DNA of 64,000 nt, taken from Phaeobacter sp. Lineage in GTDB: Bacteria > Pseudomonadota > Alphaproteobacteria > Rhodobacterales > Rhodobacteraceae. A program made the position numbers and the translations under genes. This document shows, in pieces, positions 26,097 to 35,730 of the stretch. The stretch lies in contig NZ_JAJDWC010000089.1 in the NCBI RefSeq assembly GCF_022825805.1, forward strand, positions 31,721 through 95,720, given 5' to 3'. The notes under the pieces were generated by a model, which was given only the letters and a program-made list of their open reading frames with translations, ran no database searches and was not told the origin of the DNA. Positions within the stretch are counted from its first letter, which is position 1. Each line of letters begins with the position of its first letter.

Positions 26097-28238
26097 ATGT
26101 TTAACGTAACTAAGAAATCGATGCAGTGGGGCGAAGAAACGCTCACGCTGGAGACCGGCAAGGTCGCCCGTCAGGCAGATGGCACCGTGATTGCCACCCT
26201 GGGCGAGACCTCGGTTATGGCAAACGTGACTTTTGCCAAGGAACAAAAGCCTGGTCAGGACTTCTTCCCGCTGACCGTCCACTACCAAGAGAAATACTAC
26301 GCTGCGGGCAAAGTCCCCGGTGGCTTCTTCAAGCGTGAAGCCCGCCCGACCGAAAAAGAGACCCTGACCGCACGTCTGATCGACCGTCCGATCCGTCCGC
26401 TGTTCGTCCCTGGCTTCAAAAACGAAGTTCTGGTGATGTGTACCGTCCTGAGCCACGACCTGGTCAACGATCCGGACATCGTTGCGATGATCGCCGCCTC
26501 TGCCGCACTGACCATCTCTGGTGCGCCATTCATGGGCCCGATTGCCGGTGCGCGCGTTGGCTTCACCGATGGTGAGTATGTGCTGAACCCGACGGTTGAT
26601 GACATGCAGGATCTGCGTCTCAACCCAGAGCAGCGTTTGGATCTGGTTGTTGCCGGCACCAAAAACGCCGTGATGATGGTTGAATCGGAAGCCTATGAGC
26701 TGACCGAAGCAGAGATGCTGGGTGCGGTGAACTTCGCACATGAGCAGATCCAGCCGGTGATCGACCTGATCATCTCGCTGGCTGAAGAAGCTGCAAAAGA
26801 ACCGTTTGACTTCCAGGCGCCGGACTATTCCGACCTGTATGACGCGGTGAAAGCTGCTGGCGAAACCGAAATGCGTGCAGCTTTTGCAATCACAGACAAG
26901 CAAGAGCGCACCGCAGCCGTGTCCGCTGCCCGCGAAACCATCAAAGCCGCTCTGAGCGAAGAGCAGCTGGGTGACGCGAACCTCGGTTCTGCGATGAAGA
27001 AACTGGAAGCCGGCATTCTGCGCGGTGATGTTGTCAAAGGCGGCAAGCGCATCGACGGCCGTGACACCACAACCGTCCGTCAGATCGTTGCCGAAACCGG
27101 CATGCTGCCGCGCACCCACGGCTCCTCCTTGTTCACCCGTGGTGAAACACAGGCGCTGGCCGTGACCACGCTTGGCACCGGTGATGACGAACAGTTCATC
27201 GACGCGCTGCACGGCAATTTCAAATCGAACTTCCTGCTGCACTACAACTTCCCTCCCTATTCCGTTGGTGAAGTTGGTCGTGTCGGTTCTCCGGGTCGTC
27301 GTGAAATCGGCCACGGCAAACTGGCATGGCGCGCGCTGCAGGCGGTTCTGCCTGCGCCGACTGATTTCCCCTACACCGTTCGCGTGGTGTCTGAGATCAC
27401 CGAATCCAATGGCTCCTCCTCGATGGCGTCGGTCTGCGGTGGTTCGCTGTCCATGATGGACGCCGGCGTTCCGCTGAAAGCACCGGTTGCCGGTGTGGCC
27501 ATGGGTCTGATCCTGGAAGAAGACGGCTCCTATGCGATCCTGTCCGACATCCTCGGCGACGAAGATCACCTTGGTGATATGGACTTCAAAGTGGCGGGTA
27601 CCGAAAACGGCATCACCTCGCTGCAGATGGACATCAAGGTTGCAGGCATCACACCTGAAATCATGGAGAAAGCCCTGGCTCAGGCCAAGGACGGCCGCCT
27701 GCATATCCTCGGCGAGATGGGCAAAGCTCTGTCGGAAACCAATGCGTTCTCCGTGCACGCGCCTCGCATCGAGACCATGCAGATCCCGACCGACAAAATC
27801 CGTGAAGTGATCGGCTCCGGCGGCAAAGTGATCCGCGAGATCGTGGAAACCTCTGGTGCAAAAGTCGACATCAACGACGACGGCGTGATCAAAATCGCTT
27901 CTGCCGATGGCACTGCGATCCAGAAGGCCTATGACATGATCCATTCGATCGTGGCAGAGCCGGAAGAAGGCGCCGTCTACACCGGCAAGGTCGTTAAGAT
28001 CGTTGATTTCGGTGCGTTCGTGAACTTCTTTGGCAAGCGCGACGGCCTGGTGCACGTGTCCCAGATCGAAAACCGCCGACTGAACCATCCTTCGGACGTG
28101 CTGAAGGAAGGCCAGGAAGTGAAAGTGAAGCTGCTGGGCTTTGACGATCGCGGCAAGGTGCGCCTGTCCATGAAGGTTGTGGATCAGGAAACCGGCGAAG
28201 AGATCAAAGCCGAAAAGAAAGAAGAGACCGCCGACTGA
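26097..28238 (+). CDS. pnp: Polyribonucleotide nucleotidyltransferase (PNPase)
   Basis: Phosphorolytic 3'-5' exoribonuclease of mRNA decay. 713 residues. The two RNase PH domains are visible ([20 protein letters not shown] ... [14 protein letters not shown] ... [10 protein letters not shown]; second half [27 protein letters not shown]), followed by the KH domain ([20 protein letters not shown]) and the S1 domain ([20 protein letters not shown]). ATG 26097 has TTAGGA upstream. A strong terminator follows at 28263. Confidence 0.98.
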   Translation: MFNVTKKSMQWGEETLTLETGKVARQADGTVIATLGETSVMANVTFAKEQKPGQDFFPLTVHYQEKYYAAGKVPGGFFKREARPTEKETLTARLIDRPIRPLFVPGFKNEVLVMCTVLSHDLVNDPDIVAMIAASAALTISGAPFMGPIAGARVGFTDGEYVLNPTVDDMQDLRLNPEQRLDLVVAGTKNAVMMVESEAYELTEAEMLGAVNFAHEQIQPVIDLIISLAEEAAKEPFDFQAPDYSDLYDAVKAAGETEMRAAFAITDKQERTAAVSAARETIKAALSEEQLGDANLGSAMKKLEAGILRGDVVKGGKRIDGRDTTTVRQIVAETGMLPRTHGSSLFTRGETQALAVTTLGTGDDEQFIDALHGNFKSNFLLHYNFPPYSVGEVGRVGSPGRREIGHGKLAWRALQAVLPAPTDFPYTVRVVSEITESNGSSSMASVCGGSLSMMDAGVPLKAPVAGVAMGLILEEDGSYAILSDILGDEDHLGDMDFKVAGTENGITSLQMDIKVAGITPEIMEKALAQAKDGRLHILGEMGKALSETNAFSVHAPRIETMQIPTDKIREVIGSGGKVIREIVETSGAKVDINDDGVIKIASADGTAIQKAYDMIHSIVAEPEEGAVYTGKVVKIVDFGAFVNFFGKRDGLVHVSQIENRRLNHPSDVLKEGQEVKVKLLGFDDRGKVRLSMKVVDQETGEEIKAEKKEETAD

Positions 28239-28262
28239 TACCAGTCGCTCTTCAATAAAACG

Positions 28263-28290
28263 AAACCCCGCCTATTGGGCGGGGTTTTTC
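28263..28290 (+). terminator. pnp terminator
   Basis: 10-bp perfect stem AAACCCCGCC (28263-28272) / GGCGGGGTTT (28278-28287) followed by TTC. Confidence 0.9.
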
Positions 28291-28345
28291 ATTGGGGCCT
28301 TGCCGCCCTCTTTCTTGTTGGGCTCTCTGCCGATAGATCTACGTC

Positions 28346-29059
28346 ATGCGGTCTTACATCATTCATATGCAGGGCAATCAGGCCCGTGCGGCCAACGTGG
28401 CGCAACTGCTCGACAGATTGCCACAGGCGCAGGTCGTTGATGCAGTCAACGGGCGTGATGTGGTGGCCAAAGGTCAAGTCAACTGTAGACAGGGTGACCT
28501 TCATGTCCCGCACTATCCCTTTGCCCTGAGCCCCGGAGAGATTGGCTGCTTTCTCTCGCATCGCAAATGCTGGGAGATGATTGCCAACGGTGATGATGCC
28601 TTCGGGCTGATCGTTGAAGACGACATGGTGCCCGATGACACATTATGGCCGTCGGCGATGGAGTTGGTGCATCAACATGCCGGGCCCGATCACATGATCC
28701 GTTTGCCCGCCAAGAACCGTGAAAAGCCGCAAAGCCTCGTGGCGAGCCACGGTGGCACCTGTCTTTTCCTGCCTAAAAGAATTGGACTGCAGACCGTTGC
28801 ACAGGTGATCGGGAGGCATGCGGCACGGCATCTGCTGGCCGCCAGTGAAACCCTCGATCGCCCGGTCGACACGTTCCTGCAGATGCATTGGATCCATGGC
28901 CAGACGGTTCACACTCTATACCCCAACGGGGTTTCGGAAGAGACCGATGCGCTCGGCGGCTCAACCATTCAATCACGCCCAACAGGCGGTAAGCTGGCAC
29001 GAGAAATAAAGCGTGCGATTTATCGCACGCAGGTTGCCCTGCGACCGCAACGCCCGTGA
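28346..29059 (+). CDS. Glycosyltransferase family 25 protein
   Basis: 237 residues. GT25 enzymes add sugars to LPS or other glycans. Visible family features: start RSYIIHMQGNQARAANVAQLL, the segment LSPGEIGCFLSHRKCWEMIA and the acidic metal/nucleotide-sugar motif LIVEDDMVP (EDD at 91-93). No membrane segment, so probably cytoplasmic. It follows the pnp terminator by 56 bp and has no other polysaccharide gene beside it; the fucosyltransferase-like gene at 32285 is the nearest possible partner. Confidence 0.87.
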   Translation: MRSYIIHMQGNQARAANVAQLLDRLPQAQVVDAVNGRDVVAKGQVNCRQGDLHVPHYPFALSPGEIGCFLSHRKCWEMIANGDDAFGLIVEDDMVPDDTLWPSAMELVHQHAGPDHMIRLPAKNREKPQSLVASHGGTCLFLPKRIGLQTVAQVIGRHAARHLLAASETLDRPVDTFLQMHWIHGQTVHTLYPNGVSEETDALGGSTIQSRPTGGKLAREIKRAIYRTQVALRPQRP

Positions 29060-29124
29060 ACACGGCAATTTTGGTAAACAAACAATGGATGCCAGCGGTC
29101 CATGCGGAGGACAAAAGGCGTGAG

Positions 29125-29152
29125 CGGTAAGGAGCCAACTGACCCCTTACCG
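29125..29152. terminator. Possible terminator hairpin between convergent genes
   Basis: CGGTAAGG (29125-29132) / CCTTACCG (29145-29152), a perfect 8-bp stem with a 12-nt loop but no T tract. It lies between the GT25 and peroxiredoxin genes. Confidence 0.35.
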
Positions 29153-29166
29153 ATATCATAGCGTGA

Positions 29167-29817
29167 TTATTCCGGCGCCTTGGTTTTGCGCAGGTAGGGA
29201 AAGATGGTTTCGAACTCACCAAACTTTGCCTTGGCATCTTCGTTCGACACGGTGGGAGGAATGATGACATCTTCGCCTGGAACCCAGTTCGCAGGTGTTG
29301 CGACGCCCTTACCGGACATCTGCAAGCCATCCAGCGCGCGCAAGATCTCCGCAAAGTTGCGGCCGACCGTCATTGGATAGGTCATCGACAATTTCAGCTG
29401 CTTGTCAGGTCCGATGATAAAGACCGAGCGCACAGTTGCACTGTCTGCAGGTGTGCGACCGTCCGGCAGATAGGCCTCGGCAGGCAACATGTCGAACGCT
29501 TTGGAAACCGCCAGCCCATCATCCGCGATGATCGGAAAGCCCGCAGGCGTCCCGGCGAAGGTCTCGATGTCACCTTTCCATTTCTTGTGATCCTCCACAC
29601 CGTCTACGGACACGCCGATGACTTTGGTATTCCGCGCAGCCCATTCATCGGCCAATTGTGCAACGGCGCCAAACTCGGTCGTGCAGACAGGGGTGAAGTC
29701 TTTGGGGTGAGAAAACAGGATCGCCCAGCTGTCGCCGATCCAGTCATGGAAAGAAATGGTGCCGTGATCGGTGTCGGCGGTGAAATCCGGAACCACATCA
29801 TTGATACGCAAACCCAT
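29167..29817 (-). CDS. 1-Cys peroxiredoxin (Prx6 family)
   Basis: 216 residues. It reduces peroxides through a single cysteine. The peroxidatic Cys is C45 in FTPVCTTEF and there is no other cysteine, so it is 1-Cys. The long C-terminal domain (VATPANWVPGEDVIIPPTVS) is typical of Prx6. ATG 29817 is set by AAGGAGAG 6 nt upstream; an upstream in-frame start at 29844 is less likely. It is divergent from an aldehyde dehydrogenase gene. Confidence 0.94.
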   Translation of the reverse strand: MGLRINDVVPDFTADTDHGTISFHDWIGDSWAILFSHPKDFTPVCTTEFGAVAQLADEWAARNTKVIGVSVDGVEDHKKWKGDIETFAGTPAGFPIIADDGLAVSKAFDMLPAEAYLPDGRTPADSATVRSVFIIGPDKQLKLSMTYPMTVGRNFAEILRALDGLQMSGKGVATPANWVPGEDVIIPPTVSNEDAKAKFGEFETIFPYLRKTKAPE

Positions 29818-30000
29818 GGCGCTCTCCTTTGCTGTCAAATGCATGCATGGTATGGCGATAACCTAACCACTGCGGGCGGAGGTTAAACCCTTCATCGTCG
29901 ATCCAACCGCAAAAAGACCCACCCCGCCCAGAGCGGCGCAGACCAAAGCAAAGCGTTCCCGTTCCTTTGCCGCACCGAGAACAACTGACCTCTCAACCAA

Positions 30001-30016
30001 TAATTTGATCAAATTA
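30001..30016. promoter_or_regulatory. Palindromic candidate operator
   Basis: TAATTTGATCAAATTA, a perfect 16-bp palindrome in the gap between the divergent peroxiredoxin (start 29817) and aldehyde dehydrogenase (start 30112) genes, closer to the latter. The regulator is unknown. Confidence 0.5.
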
Positions 30017-30111
30017 AATCAGCCCCTCTTGCTGTTGGCAAAGCGCAATGTAAGAGTGTGGCAAATGGTGGGCGGAGGCCTGCACAAATGGATTGTTCGG
30101 GAGGTCACACA

Positions 30112-31551
30112 ATGATCGAAAAACGCGATTTCTACATCAATGGGCAATGGGTTTCACCCGCCGCACCAAACGACTTCGAAGTGATCGATCCTTCGACAGA
30201 GACCCCTTGCGCCGTGATTTCACTGGGTTCAGAGGCCGACACCAATGCAGCGGTTGCTGCTGCAAAGGCCGCACTGCCTGGCTGGATGGAAACGCCGGTT
30301 GCAGAACGTATTGCGCTGGTCGAAAAACTGATCGCGGTCTACGAGACCCGGACCGAAGATCTGGCGCAAGCCATGAGCATCGAGATGGGCGCACCCATTG
30401 ACATGGCCAGGAGCCAGCAAGCCGGCGCAGGCAGCTATCATCTTCAAAATTTCATCCGCGCGGCAAAGAAGTTTGAGTTTGATCGCCCGCTTGGAGACCA
30501 TGCTCCCCAGGATCGCATTATCCACGAGGCGGTTGGCGTTGCCGCTCTGATCACCCCGTGGAATTGGCCGATGAACCAAATCACCCTGAAAGTCGGGGCC
30601 GCCGCGATTGCAGGGTGTACGATGGTTTTGAAACCATCCGAGCAAAGCCCCCTGAACGCTATGATCTTTGCCGAAATGATGGATGAGGCGGGGTTCCCGG
30701 CTGGGGTCTTCAACCTGGTAAACGGCGACGGTGTTGGGGTTGGCACACAATTGTCCAGCCATCCCGATATCGACATGGTGTCATTCACCGGATCCACACG
30801 CGCAGGCACCGCAATTTCCAAGGCGGCTGCAGATACCTTGAAAAAAGTGCATCTGGAGCTTGGTGGCAAAGGGGCCAATGTCATCTTTGAAGATGCGGAT
30901 GAAAAGGCTGTAAAACGCGGTGTGCTACATATGATGAACAACACCGGTCAGAGCTGCAACGCGCCAAGCCGGATGTTGGTCCAAAAAGAGCTTTATGATC
31001 AGGCCGTCGCAGAAGCCGCTGCTGTTGCTGCGAAAGTCGAGGTCGGACCAGCCTCGCAGGAAGGCCGTCATATCGGACCCGTCGTCAATGAACTGCAGTG
31101 GACCAAAATCCAAGGGCTCATTCAAAAAGGCATCGACGAAGGCGCCCGTTTGGTGGCAGGCGGCACAGGGCGGCCGGACGGTTTGGACAAAGGCTTCTAT
31201 GTCAAACCCACGATCTTTGCCGATGTGAACAATCAAATGACCATCGCGCGGGAAGAAATTTTTGGCCCGGTGTTGGCGATCATCCCTTTTGAAACCGAGG
31301 CAGAGGCCATCGAGATTGCCAATGACACGCCCTACGGCCTGACCAACTATGTGCAGACCCAGGATCCGGCCCGCGCCAATCGGATGGCCCGGAAACTGCG
31401 CGCCGGGATGGTTGAAATGAATGGCAAATCCAGATCTGCAGGATCCCCATTCGGTGGCATGAAGCAATCCGGCAATGGCCGCGAAGGTGGCAGCTGGGGG
31501 ATTGAGGATTTCCTTGAAATCAAAGCTGTCGGTGGTTGGGCCGCAGAGTAA
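30112..31551 (+). CDS. NAD(P)-dependent aldehyde dehydrogenase family protein
   Basis: 479 residues, single-domain ALDH. Catalytic residues are present: N151 (TPWNWP), E249 (HLELGGKG) and the nucleophile C282 (NTGQSCNAPSR). GGGAGG lies before ATG 30112; a frame from 30058 has no such site. The substrate cannot be told; no pathway neighbours are on its transcript. A strong terminator follows. Confidence 0.93.
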   Translation: MIEKRDFYINGQWVSPAAPNDFEVIDPSTETPCAVISLGSEADTNAAVAAAKAALPGWMETPVAERIALVEKLIAVYETRTEDLAQAMSIEMGAPIDMARSQQAGAGSYHLQNFIRAAKKFEFDRPLGDHAPQDRIIHEAVGVAALITPWNWPMNQITLKVGAAAIAGCTMVLKPSEQSPLNAMIFAEMMDEAGFPAGVFNLVNGDGVGVGTQLSSHPDIDMVSFTGSTRAGTAISKAAADTLKKVHLELGGKGANVIFEDADEKAVKRGVLHMMNNTGQSCNAPSRMLVQKELYDQAVAEAAAVAAKVEVGPASQEGRHIGPVVNELQWTKIQGLIQKGIDEGARLVAGGTGRPDGLDKGFYVKPTIFADVNNQMTIAREEIFGPVLAIIPFETEAEAIEIANDTPYGLTNYVQTQDPARANRMARKLRAGMVEMNGKSRSAGSPFGGMKQSGNGREGGSWGIEDFLEIKAVGGWAAE

Positions 31552-31585
31552 CGCAGCGTGCATCTGTTGTGTCATTAGCAAGACC

Positions 31586-31620
31586 AAAGAGCCATCCATT
31601 GTGATGGCTCTTTCTTTTTC
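31586..31620 (+). terminator. Terminator after aldehyde dehydrogenase
   Basis: 11-bp perfect stem AAAGAGCCATC (31586-31596) / GATGGCTCTTT (31603-31613) followed by CTTTTTC. Confidence 0.9.
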
Positions 31621-31719
31621 ACAGTACTGAAACTCCAATCATAGAGTTGGACTTGACCTCAAACACGCTTGAGCTTGCAGGATTCCCAACATTGGAAATT
31701 TGTAAGGCAGAGTGTGAAA

Positions 31720-32214
31720 ATGGAGACCACCCAAACCGATGTTGCCCCGCTAAACCTGGACCTTCGCGGGATCTATGAAACGCATCTGACAGTGCGCAAC
31801 CTCGAGGTATCGCTGAACTTCTATCAACAGAAGCTCGGTCTTCGACTGGCCCGTATGCTGTCGGAGCGACGTGCTGCCTTCCTATGGGTCGGCGCACCAC
31901 AATCAGGGATGCTTGGCCTCTGGGAAAGCGGCAGTGCGCCGTTGGGGCTCAGGCTACATATGGCGTTTCGCAGTTCACTCCAGAAGATAGAGACCATGTG
32001 TCAGACACTGCGTACGCAGGACATCACACCGTTGGACTTCGATGGTGTTTCCACTGATGAACCTGTCGTCATCGGATGGATGCCCGCGGTCTCTATTTAT
32101 GTGAAGGACCCAGATGGGCATTCCATTGAATTTATAAACTACCTAGATGAAGCACCCGCACCTGATCTTGGGGTGGTCCCACTGAGCATTTGGACAAAGC
32201 GCAAGCCGGTCTAG
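31720..32214 (+). CDS. VOC (glyoxalase/dioxygenase fold) family protein
   Basis: 164 residues from ATG 31720 (TAAGG upstream). One vicinal-oxygen-chelate repeat pair is visible: IYETHLTVRNLEVSLNFYQ, GLRLARMLSERRAAFLWVG and IYVKDPDGHSIEFINYL, with His and Glu in metal-ligand positions. The reaction is unknown. A TTG start at 31669 in the same frame is possible but not needed. Its 3' neighbour is a fucosyltransferase-like gene. Confidence 0.8.
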   Translation: METTQTDVAPLNLDLRGIYETHLTVRNLEVSLNFYQQKLGLRLARMLSERRAAFLWVGAPQSGMLGLWESGSAPLGLRLHMAFRSSLQKIETMCQTLRTQDITPLDFDGVSTDEPVVIGWMPAVSIYVKDPDGHSIEFINYLDEAPAPDLGVVPLSIWTKRKPV

Positions 32215-32284
32215 GCATTGCAGGACTGGCCAGCATCCGGGCCAACGCGTATGAGGGCAGTGTTGATGGTACGGAGCACGAGAT

Positions 32285-33142
32285 ATGATTACCACGCGCC
32301 TGCATGGCCGCCTTGGCAACCAGATGTTCCAATACGCAGCCGGGCGGGCACTTGCAGAACGGCTGGGCACGTCATTGGCGTTGGACAGCCGCGGGGCAAT
32401 TTCGCGTGGCGAAGGCGTGCTGACACGGGTGTTTGATCTTGATCTTGCGGAGCCTGATCCGCTCCCTCCTCTCAAACAAACTCACCCCATCAGATATGCT
32501 TTGTGGCGCAGCCTTGGGGCGCAATTGGGTCTACGTCCGCAGTTCCGACGCGAAACAGGTCTCGGGTATAACAACGCGTTTGACGACTGGGGTGACCACA
32601 GCTACTTGCATGGGTACTGGCAAACAGAGCAGTACTTTGACGCTATCAGCGAACGCATCCGACGTGACTTTGCCTTTCCGGATTTTTCCAACCAACAAAA
32701 CGCCGAAATGGCCGCACAGATCAACGAAGCAAACGCTGTTTCGCTGCATGTGCGCCGTGGGGATTATCTGACGCTTGCGGCCCATGTTCTGTGCGATCAG
32801 GCTTACTATGATGCCGCTCTGGAGCAGATCACAGACCGCTTGCAAACAGAACCGACTGTCTTTGTGTTTTCAGATGACCCGCAATGGGCAAAAGACAATC
32901 TCCCCCTGCCTTGCAAGAAGGTCGTGGTCGATTTCAACGGAGCGGATACAGATTTTGAAGACATGCGGTTGATGAGCCTGTGTCGCCACAACATCATCGG
33001 GAACAGCTCTTTCTCCTGGTGGGGAGCATGGCTCAACCAGAATCCAGATCGCCAGGTGGCGGGACCTGCCAAATGGTTCGGAGACCCCAAACTGCACAAT
33101 CCCGATATCCTACCCAAAAGCTGGCTGCGGATCGCCGTTTAG
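32285..33142 (+). CDS. Alpha-1,2-fucosyltransferase-like protein (GT11)
   Basis: 285 residues. GT11 motifs are clear: N-terminal RLHGRLGNQMFQYAAGRALAERLG, the GDP-fucose-binding HVRRGDY (155-161), DPQWAKDNL and IIGNSSFSWWGAWLN. It would transfer fucose, or another 6-deoxyhexose, to a surface glycan. No other capsule or LPS genes lie next to it, so the acceptor is unknown. It runs up to a convergent RluA-type gene with 3 bp between the two. Confidence 0.92.
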   Translation: MITTRLHGRLGNQMFQYAAGRALAERLGTSLALDSRGAISRGEGVLTRVFDLDLAEPDPLPPLKQTHPIRYALWRSLGAQLGLRPQFRRETGLGYNNAFDDWGDHSYLHGYWQTEQYFDAISERIRRDFAFPDFSNQQNAEMAAQINEANAVSLHVRRGDYLTLAAHVLCDQAYYDAALEQITDRLQTEPTVFVFSDDPQWAKDNLPLPCKKVVVDFNGADTDFEDMRLMSLCRHNIIGNSSFSWWGAWLNQNPDRQVAGPAKWFGDPKLHNPDILPKSWLRIAV

Positions 33143-33145
33143 CGA

Positions 33146-33799
33146 TCAGAACGGTGCCTTGGCGCGGAACTTCAGGGATTCGCCGGAATTTGGGTGTTTG
33201 ATACGCAACTCTTCTGAATGCAGCATCAACCGGTCATGGGCACGTGCCGCGCCTTCGGCATAAAGTGGATCCCCCAAGATGACATGGCCCAACGCCAACA
33301 TATGGACCCGCAATTGATGCGAGCGGCCTGTTTTCGGGGACAAACGAACCCGGGTGGCATTGTCTTCGTATTTCGTCACACGCCAATCGGTGATCGCGGC
33401 TTTGCCGGTCTCATGGCACACCTTCTGGCGCGGACGATTGGGCCAATCGACGATCAACGGCAGATCGACCGTACCACTGCGCGACGCCAGTCGTCCGTGG
33501 ACGCGGGCGACATAGGCTTTTTTCGTCGTGCGTTTTTCGAACTGCATCGACAAATGCCGCTGCGCATGCGCTGTCATGGCAAAGACCATCACACCGGAAG
33601 TGTCCCGGTCCAAACGATGCACCAGCAACGCTTCGGGAAAAATCGCTTGCACCCGTGACAACAGACAATCTGCCAGATGTTCCCCTCTGCCCGGTACGCT
33701 CAACAGGCCGTGCGGCTTGTTGACGACGGCGATCTCGCTGTCGTGATGCAATAGCTCCAGAGGGTCCTGTGGCGGGTTATAGTCAGAGGAAAGCGTCAT
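33146..33799 (-). CDS. RluA family pseudouridine synthase
   Basis: 217 residues, close to E. coli RluA (23S rRNA U746 and tRNA U32). The catalytic aspartate is D64 in VHRLDRDTSGVMVF; other family segments are PHGLLSVPGRG, KTGRSHQLRVHMLALGHVILGDPLYA. It has no S4 domain. RluA itself is the likely identity, but RluC/D-like specificity is not excluded. Confidence 0.9.
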   Translation of the reverse strand: MTLSSDYNPPQDPLELLHHDSEIAVVNKPHGLLSVPGRGEHLADCLLSRVQAIFPEALLVHRLDRDTSGVMVFAMTAHAQRHLSMQFEKRTTKKAYVARVHGRLASRSGTVDLPLIVDWPNRPRQKVCHETGKAAITDWRVTKYEDNATRVRLSPKTGRSHQLRVHMLALGHVILGDPLYAEGAARAHDRLMLHSEELRIKHPNSGESLKFRAKAPF

Positions 33800-33887
33800 G
33801 TCCCGTCCCTAACCTTCAACACCCATCTGGGCAAGATGTCCTCACGTCTGGCTTGTGTTGGTGCACAACACAAATGACAGTGACGCA

Positions 33888-34643
33888 ATGGATCTCATAC
33901 TCCGCATAGTGATGTTGCCTGTCCTGCTCCTGCAGGCGATCTGGGTGCGCTCCAACGCGCGCAAACTGCCGGAACCAGACGGGCCGCGGGTGGGGCTGCT
34001 GAACTGCGCAGCAGCCGACCATACTGTCAGACTGCTCATCACGGGCGACAGCTCGGCTGCCGGGGTTGGCGCACCTCATCAAGACGAGGCGCTCAGCGGG
34101 CATCTGACCCGTGCGCTCCAAAAAACAATCAGTGTCGATTGGACGCTGGCGGCAACAACAGGCCATCGCACGGCAGATACGCTGGCCCGGCTGAAGGCGT
34201 TGCCCAGACAGCGGTTCGATATCGTTGTGGTGGCCTTGGGTGTGAATGAGGTGACACGTTTCACGGCTGCGCGAACGTTTCACATGGAACAGTCGAGTCT
34301 GATCGATCTTTTACATGATCGGTTTGAGGCAAAAGCAGTCGTGCTGTCAGGCGTCCCGCCCATGGCGCAGTTTCCAGCTTTGCCCAATCCGCTGGCCTGG
34401 TGTCTTGGGCGCCACGCAGATCGCCTCGATGCCGTTCTGCGCGCACTCGCAGCAAAACGGGAAACACTCGTTCACTTGCCTTGCCCGATAGCTTTGACCG
34501 ACGAGGTCATGGCGTCTGACGGCTATCACCCGTCTGCGGCGGGATATGCTGTTTGGGCAGAGGCGATTATGGCCGCATTACACCAAAATGCACCATCAAT
34601 CATGCACGACGCATTTGCCGCAGCAGAGATGTCGAGTAGATGA
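33888..34643 (+). CDS. SGNH/GDSL-type esterase
   Basis: 251 residues from ATG 33888. A hydrophobic N-terminus (LILRIVMLPVLLLQAIWV) probably anchors or exports it. The SGNH blocks are visible: GDSSAAGVGA (nucleophile Ser), VVVALGVNEVTR (block III Asn) and SDGYHPSAAGY (Asp/His). Likely a lipid or acyl esterase; substrate unknown. No strong ribosome-binding site; a GTG at 33855 is an alternative. It overlaps the convergent rarD gene by 44 bp. Confidence 0.85.
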   Translation: MDLILRIVMLPVLLLQAIWVRSNARKLPEPDGPRVGLLNCAAADHTVRLLITGDSSAAGVGAPHQDEALSGHLTRALQKTISVDWTLAATTGHRTADTLARLKALPRQRFDIVVVALGVNEVTRFTAARTFHMEQSSLIDLLHDRFEAKAVVLSGVPPMAQFPALPNPLAWCLGRHADRLDAVLRALAAKRETLVHLPCPIALTDEVMASDGYHPSAAGYAVWAEAIMAALHQNAPSIMHDAFAAAEMSSR

Positions 34644-35496
34644 TCAAGGCCAACCAAATCATCGGAAAGGCGATCATTCGGGCTCGGCCAAATTCCTCGT
34701 CAAACAGGAACACCGCGGCAAGAAAGATCATCGTGGGCGCAATATACTGCAGGATCCCGATGGTGGACAAACGCAACAGTTTAGCGCCGTTGGCATAAAC
34801 GATCAGCGGTATCGCAGTGATCAGACCACAGCCCAGCAACAAGACCGTATCCGTGGTGGTGCCACCAAAATGTGCTTCGCCCGTCGTGGTCGCATACATC
34901 AGATAAACCAGCGCCGGTGGCGTCAACAAAAGCACCTCCAGCATAAATCCCTGATTGGGGCCGATGGGCAGCGATTTCTTGAAAAAGGCATAAAACCCCC
35001 AAGTTAGGGTCAAACCAATCGCGGCCCACGGCAATTGTCCAGCATCCAACGCCAGGATCAAGACAGCCAACCCTGCGAGGGCGATTGCCACCAATTGGGC
35101 AACCGTCAACCGTTCGCCCAACAGCACCGCGCCCAACATGATGCTGAACAGCGGGTTGATGTAATATCCCAACGCGGCGTCCAATGCATGGCCGGTTGCG
35201 ATCGACCAGATATAGATGCCCCAGTTGACCGAAATCAGTGTGGCAGTGATGCAGGCCATGCCAAGCACTTTGGGCGAGGTCAGCGCCTCTTTCAGATCCC
35301 GGGTCCTGCGCAACAACAGCAACAAGATACCTGCCACCGGCACCGACCAGATCACACGATGGGCAACAATTTCAGCAGCGGGCATATGCTCCATCGCTTT
35401 CATATACAGCGGCAGGAACCCCCACATCAGATAGGCGGAAATCGCAAAAACCAGGCCCTGAGGTGTGTCGACGTTTTCTTTCACCTGATCGGACAT
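34600..35496 (-). CDS. rarD: RarD/EamA family permease
   Basis: 298 residues, about ten membrane helices, with the RarD pattern (GLVFAISAYLMWGFLPLYMKAM, EIVAHRVIWSVP, NWGIYIWSIATGHALDAALGYYINPL, TLTWGFYAFFKK). RarD proteins belong to the drug/metabolite transporter superfamily; the transported compound is unknown. A perfect inverted repeat lies 115 bp upstream. Confidence 0.92.
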   Translation of the reverse strand: MSDQVKENVDTPQGLVFAISAYLMWGFLPLYMKAMEHMPAAEIVAHRVIWSVPVAGILLLLLRRTRDLKEALTSPKVLGMACITATLISVNWGIYIWSIATGHALDAALGYYINPLFSIMLGAVLLGERLTVAQLVAIALAGLAVLILALDAGQLPWAAIGLTLTWGFYAFFKKSLPIGPNQGFMLEVLLLTPPALVYLMYATTTGEAHFGGTTTDTVLLLGCGLITAIPLIVYANGAKLLRLSTIGILQYIAPTMIFLAAVFLFDEEFGRARMIAFPMIWLALIIYSTSLLRQMRRA

Positions 35497-35610
35497 AAAC
35501 CGCTTCTCCGTGTGTCAAACTGCCCGGCGCACTCCAGCTATTTAAACAGCCCGTGATTGCGTGGGATGCGCATTTATTACAGCTCGACACAGGACAAAAA
35601 AGAGCGGTTG

Positions 35611-35631
35611 CTGTTATGGCGAACATAACAG
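35611..35631. promoter_or_regulatory. Perfect inverted repeat upstream of rarD
   Basis: CTGTTATG-N5-CATAACAG, 8-bp perfect arms, in the 234-bp gap between rarD and the ureidoglycolate lyase-like gene. The only gene starting from this gap is rarD (minus strand). The form suggests an operator for a dimeric repressor; it lacks a T tract and is unlikely to be a terminator. Confidence 0.5.
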
Positions 35632-35730
35632 AAATCGATGACACAGATAGGCTCCATCAAGGCCAATAGGGTGGAGTGGTCTGGCAAGCAGCAAGCGCAG
35701 CACAGACCGCCAACAGATTGTTGCCTGCTG

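Noticed and set aside
25941..28088. Long minus-strand open frame (715 codons) opposite pnp.
   Set aside because: It is the antisense shadow of pnp: His/Arg/Gly-rich composition, no recognisable domain, and fully covered by a certain gene.
31620..33142. Possible transferred island (VOC and fucosyltransferase-like genes).
   Set aside because: Base composition by eye differs little from its neighbours and no mobility genes or repeats flank it, so transfer is not supported here.
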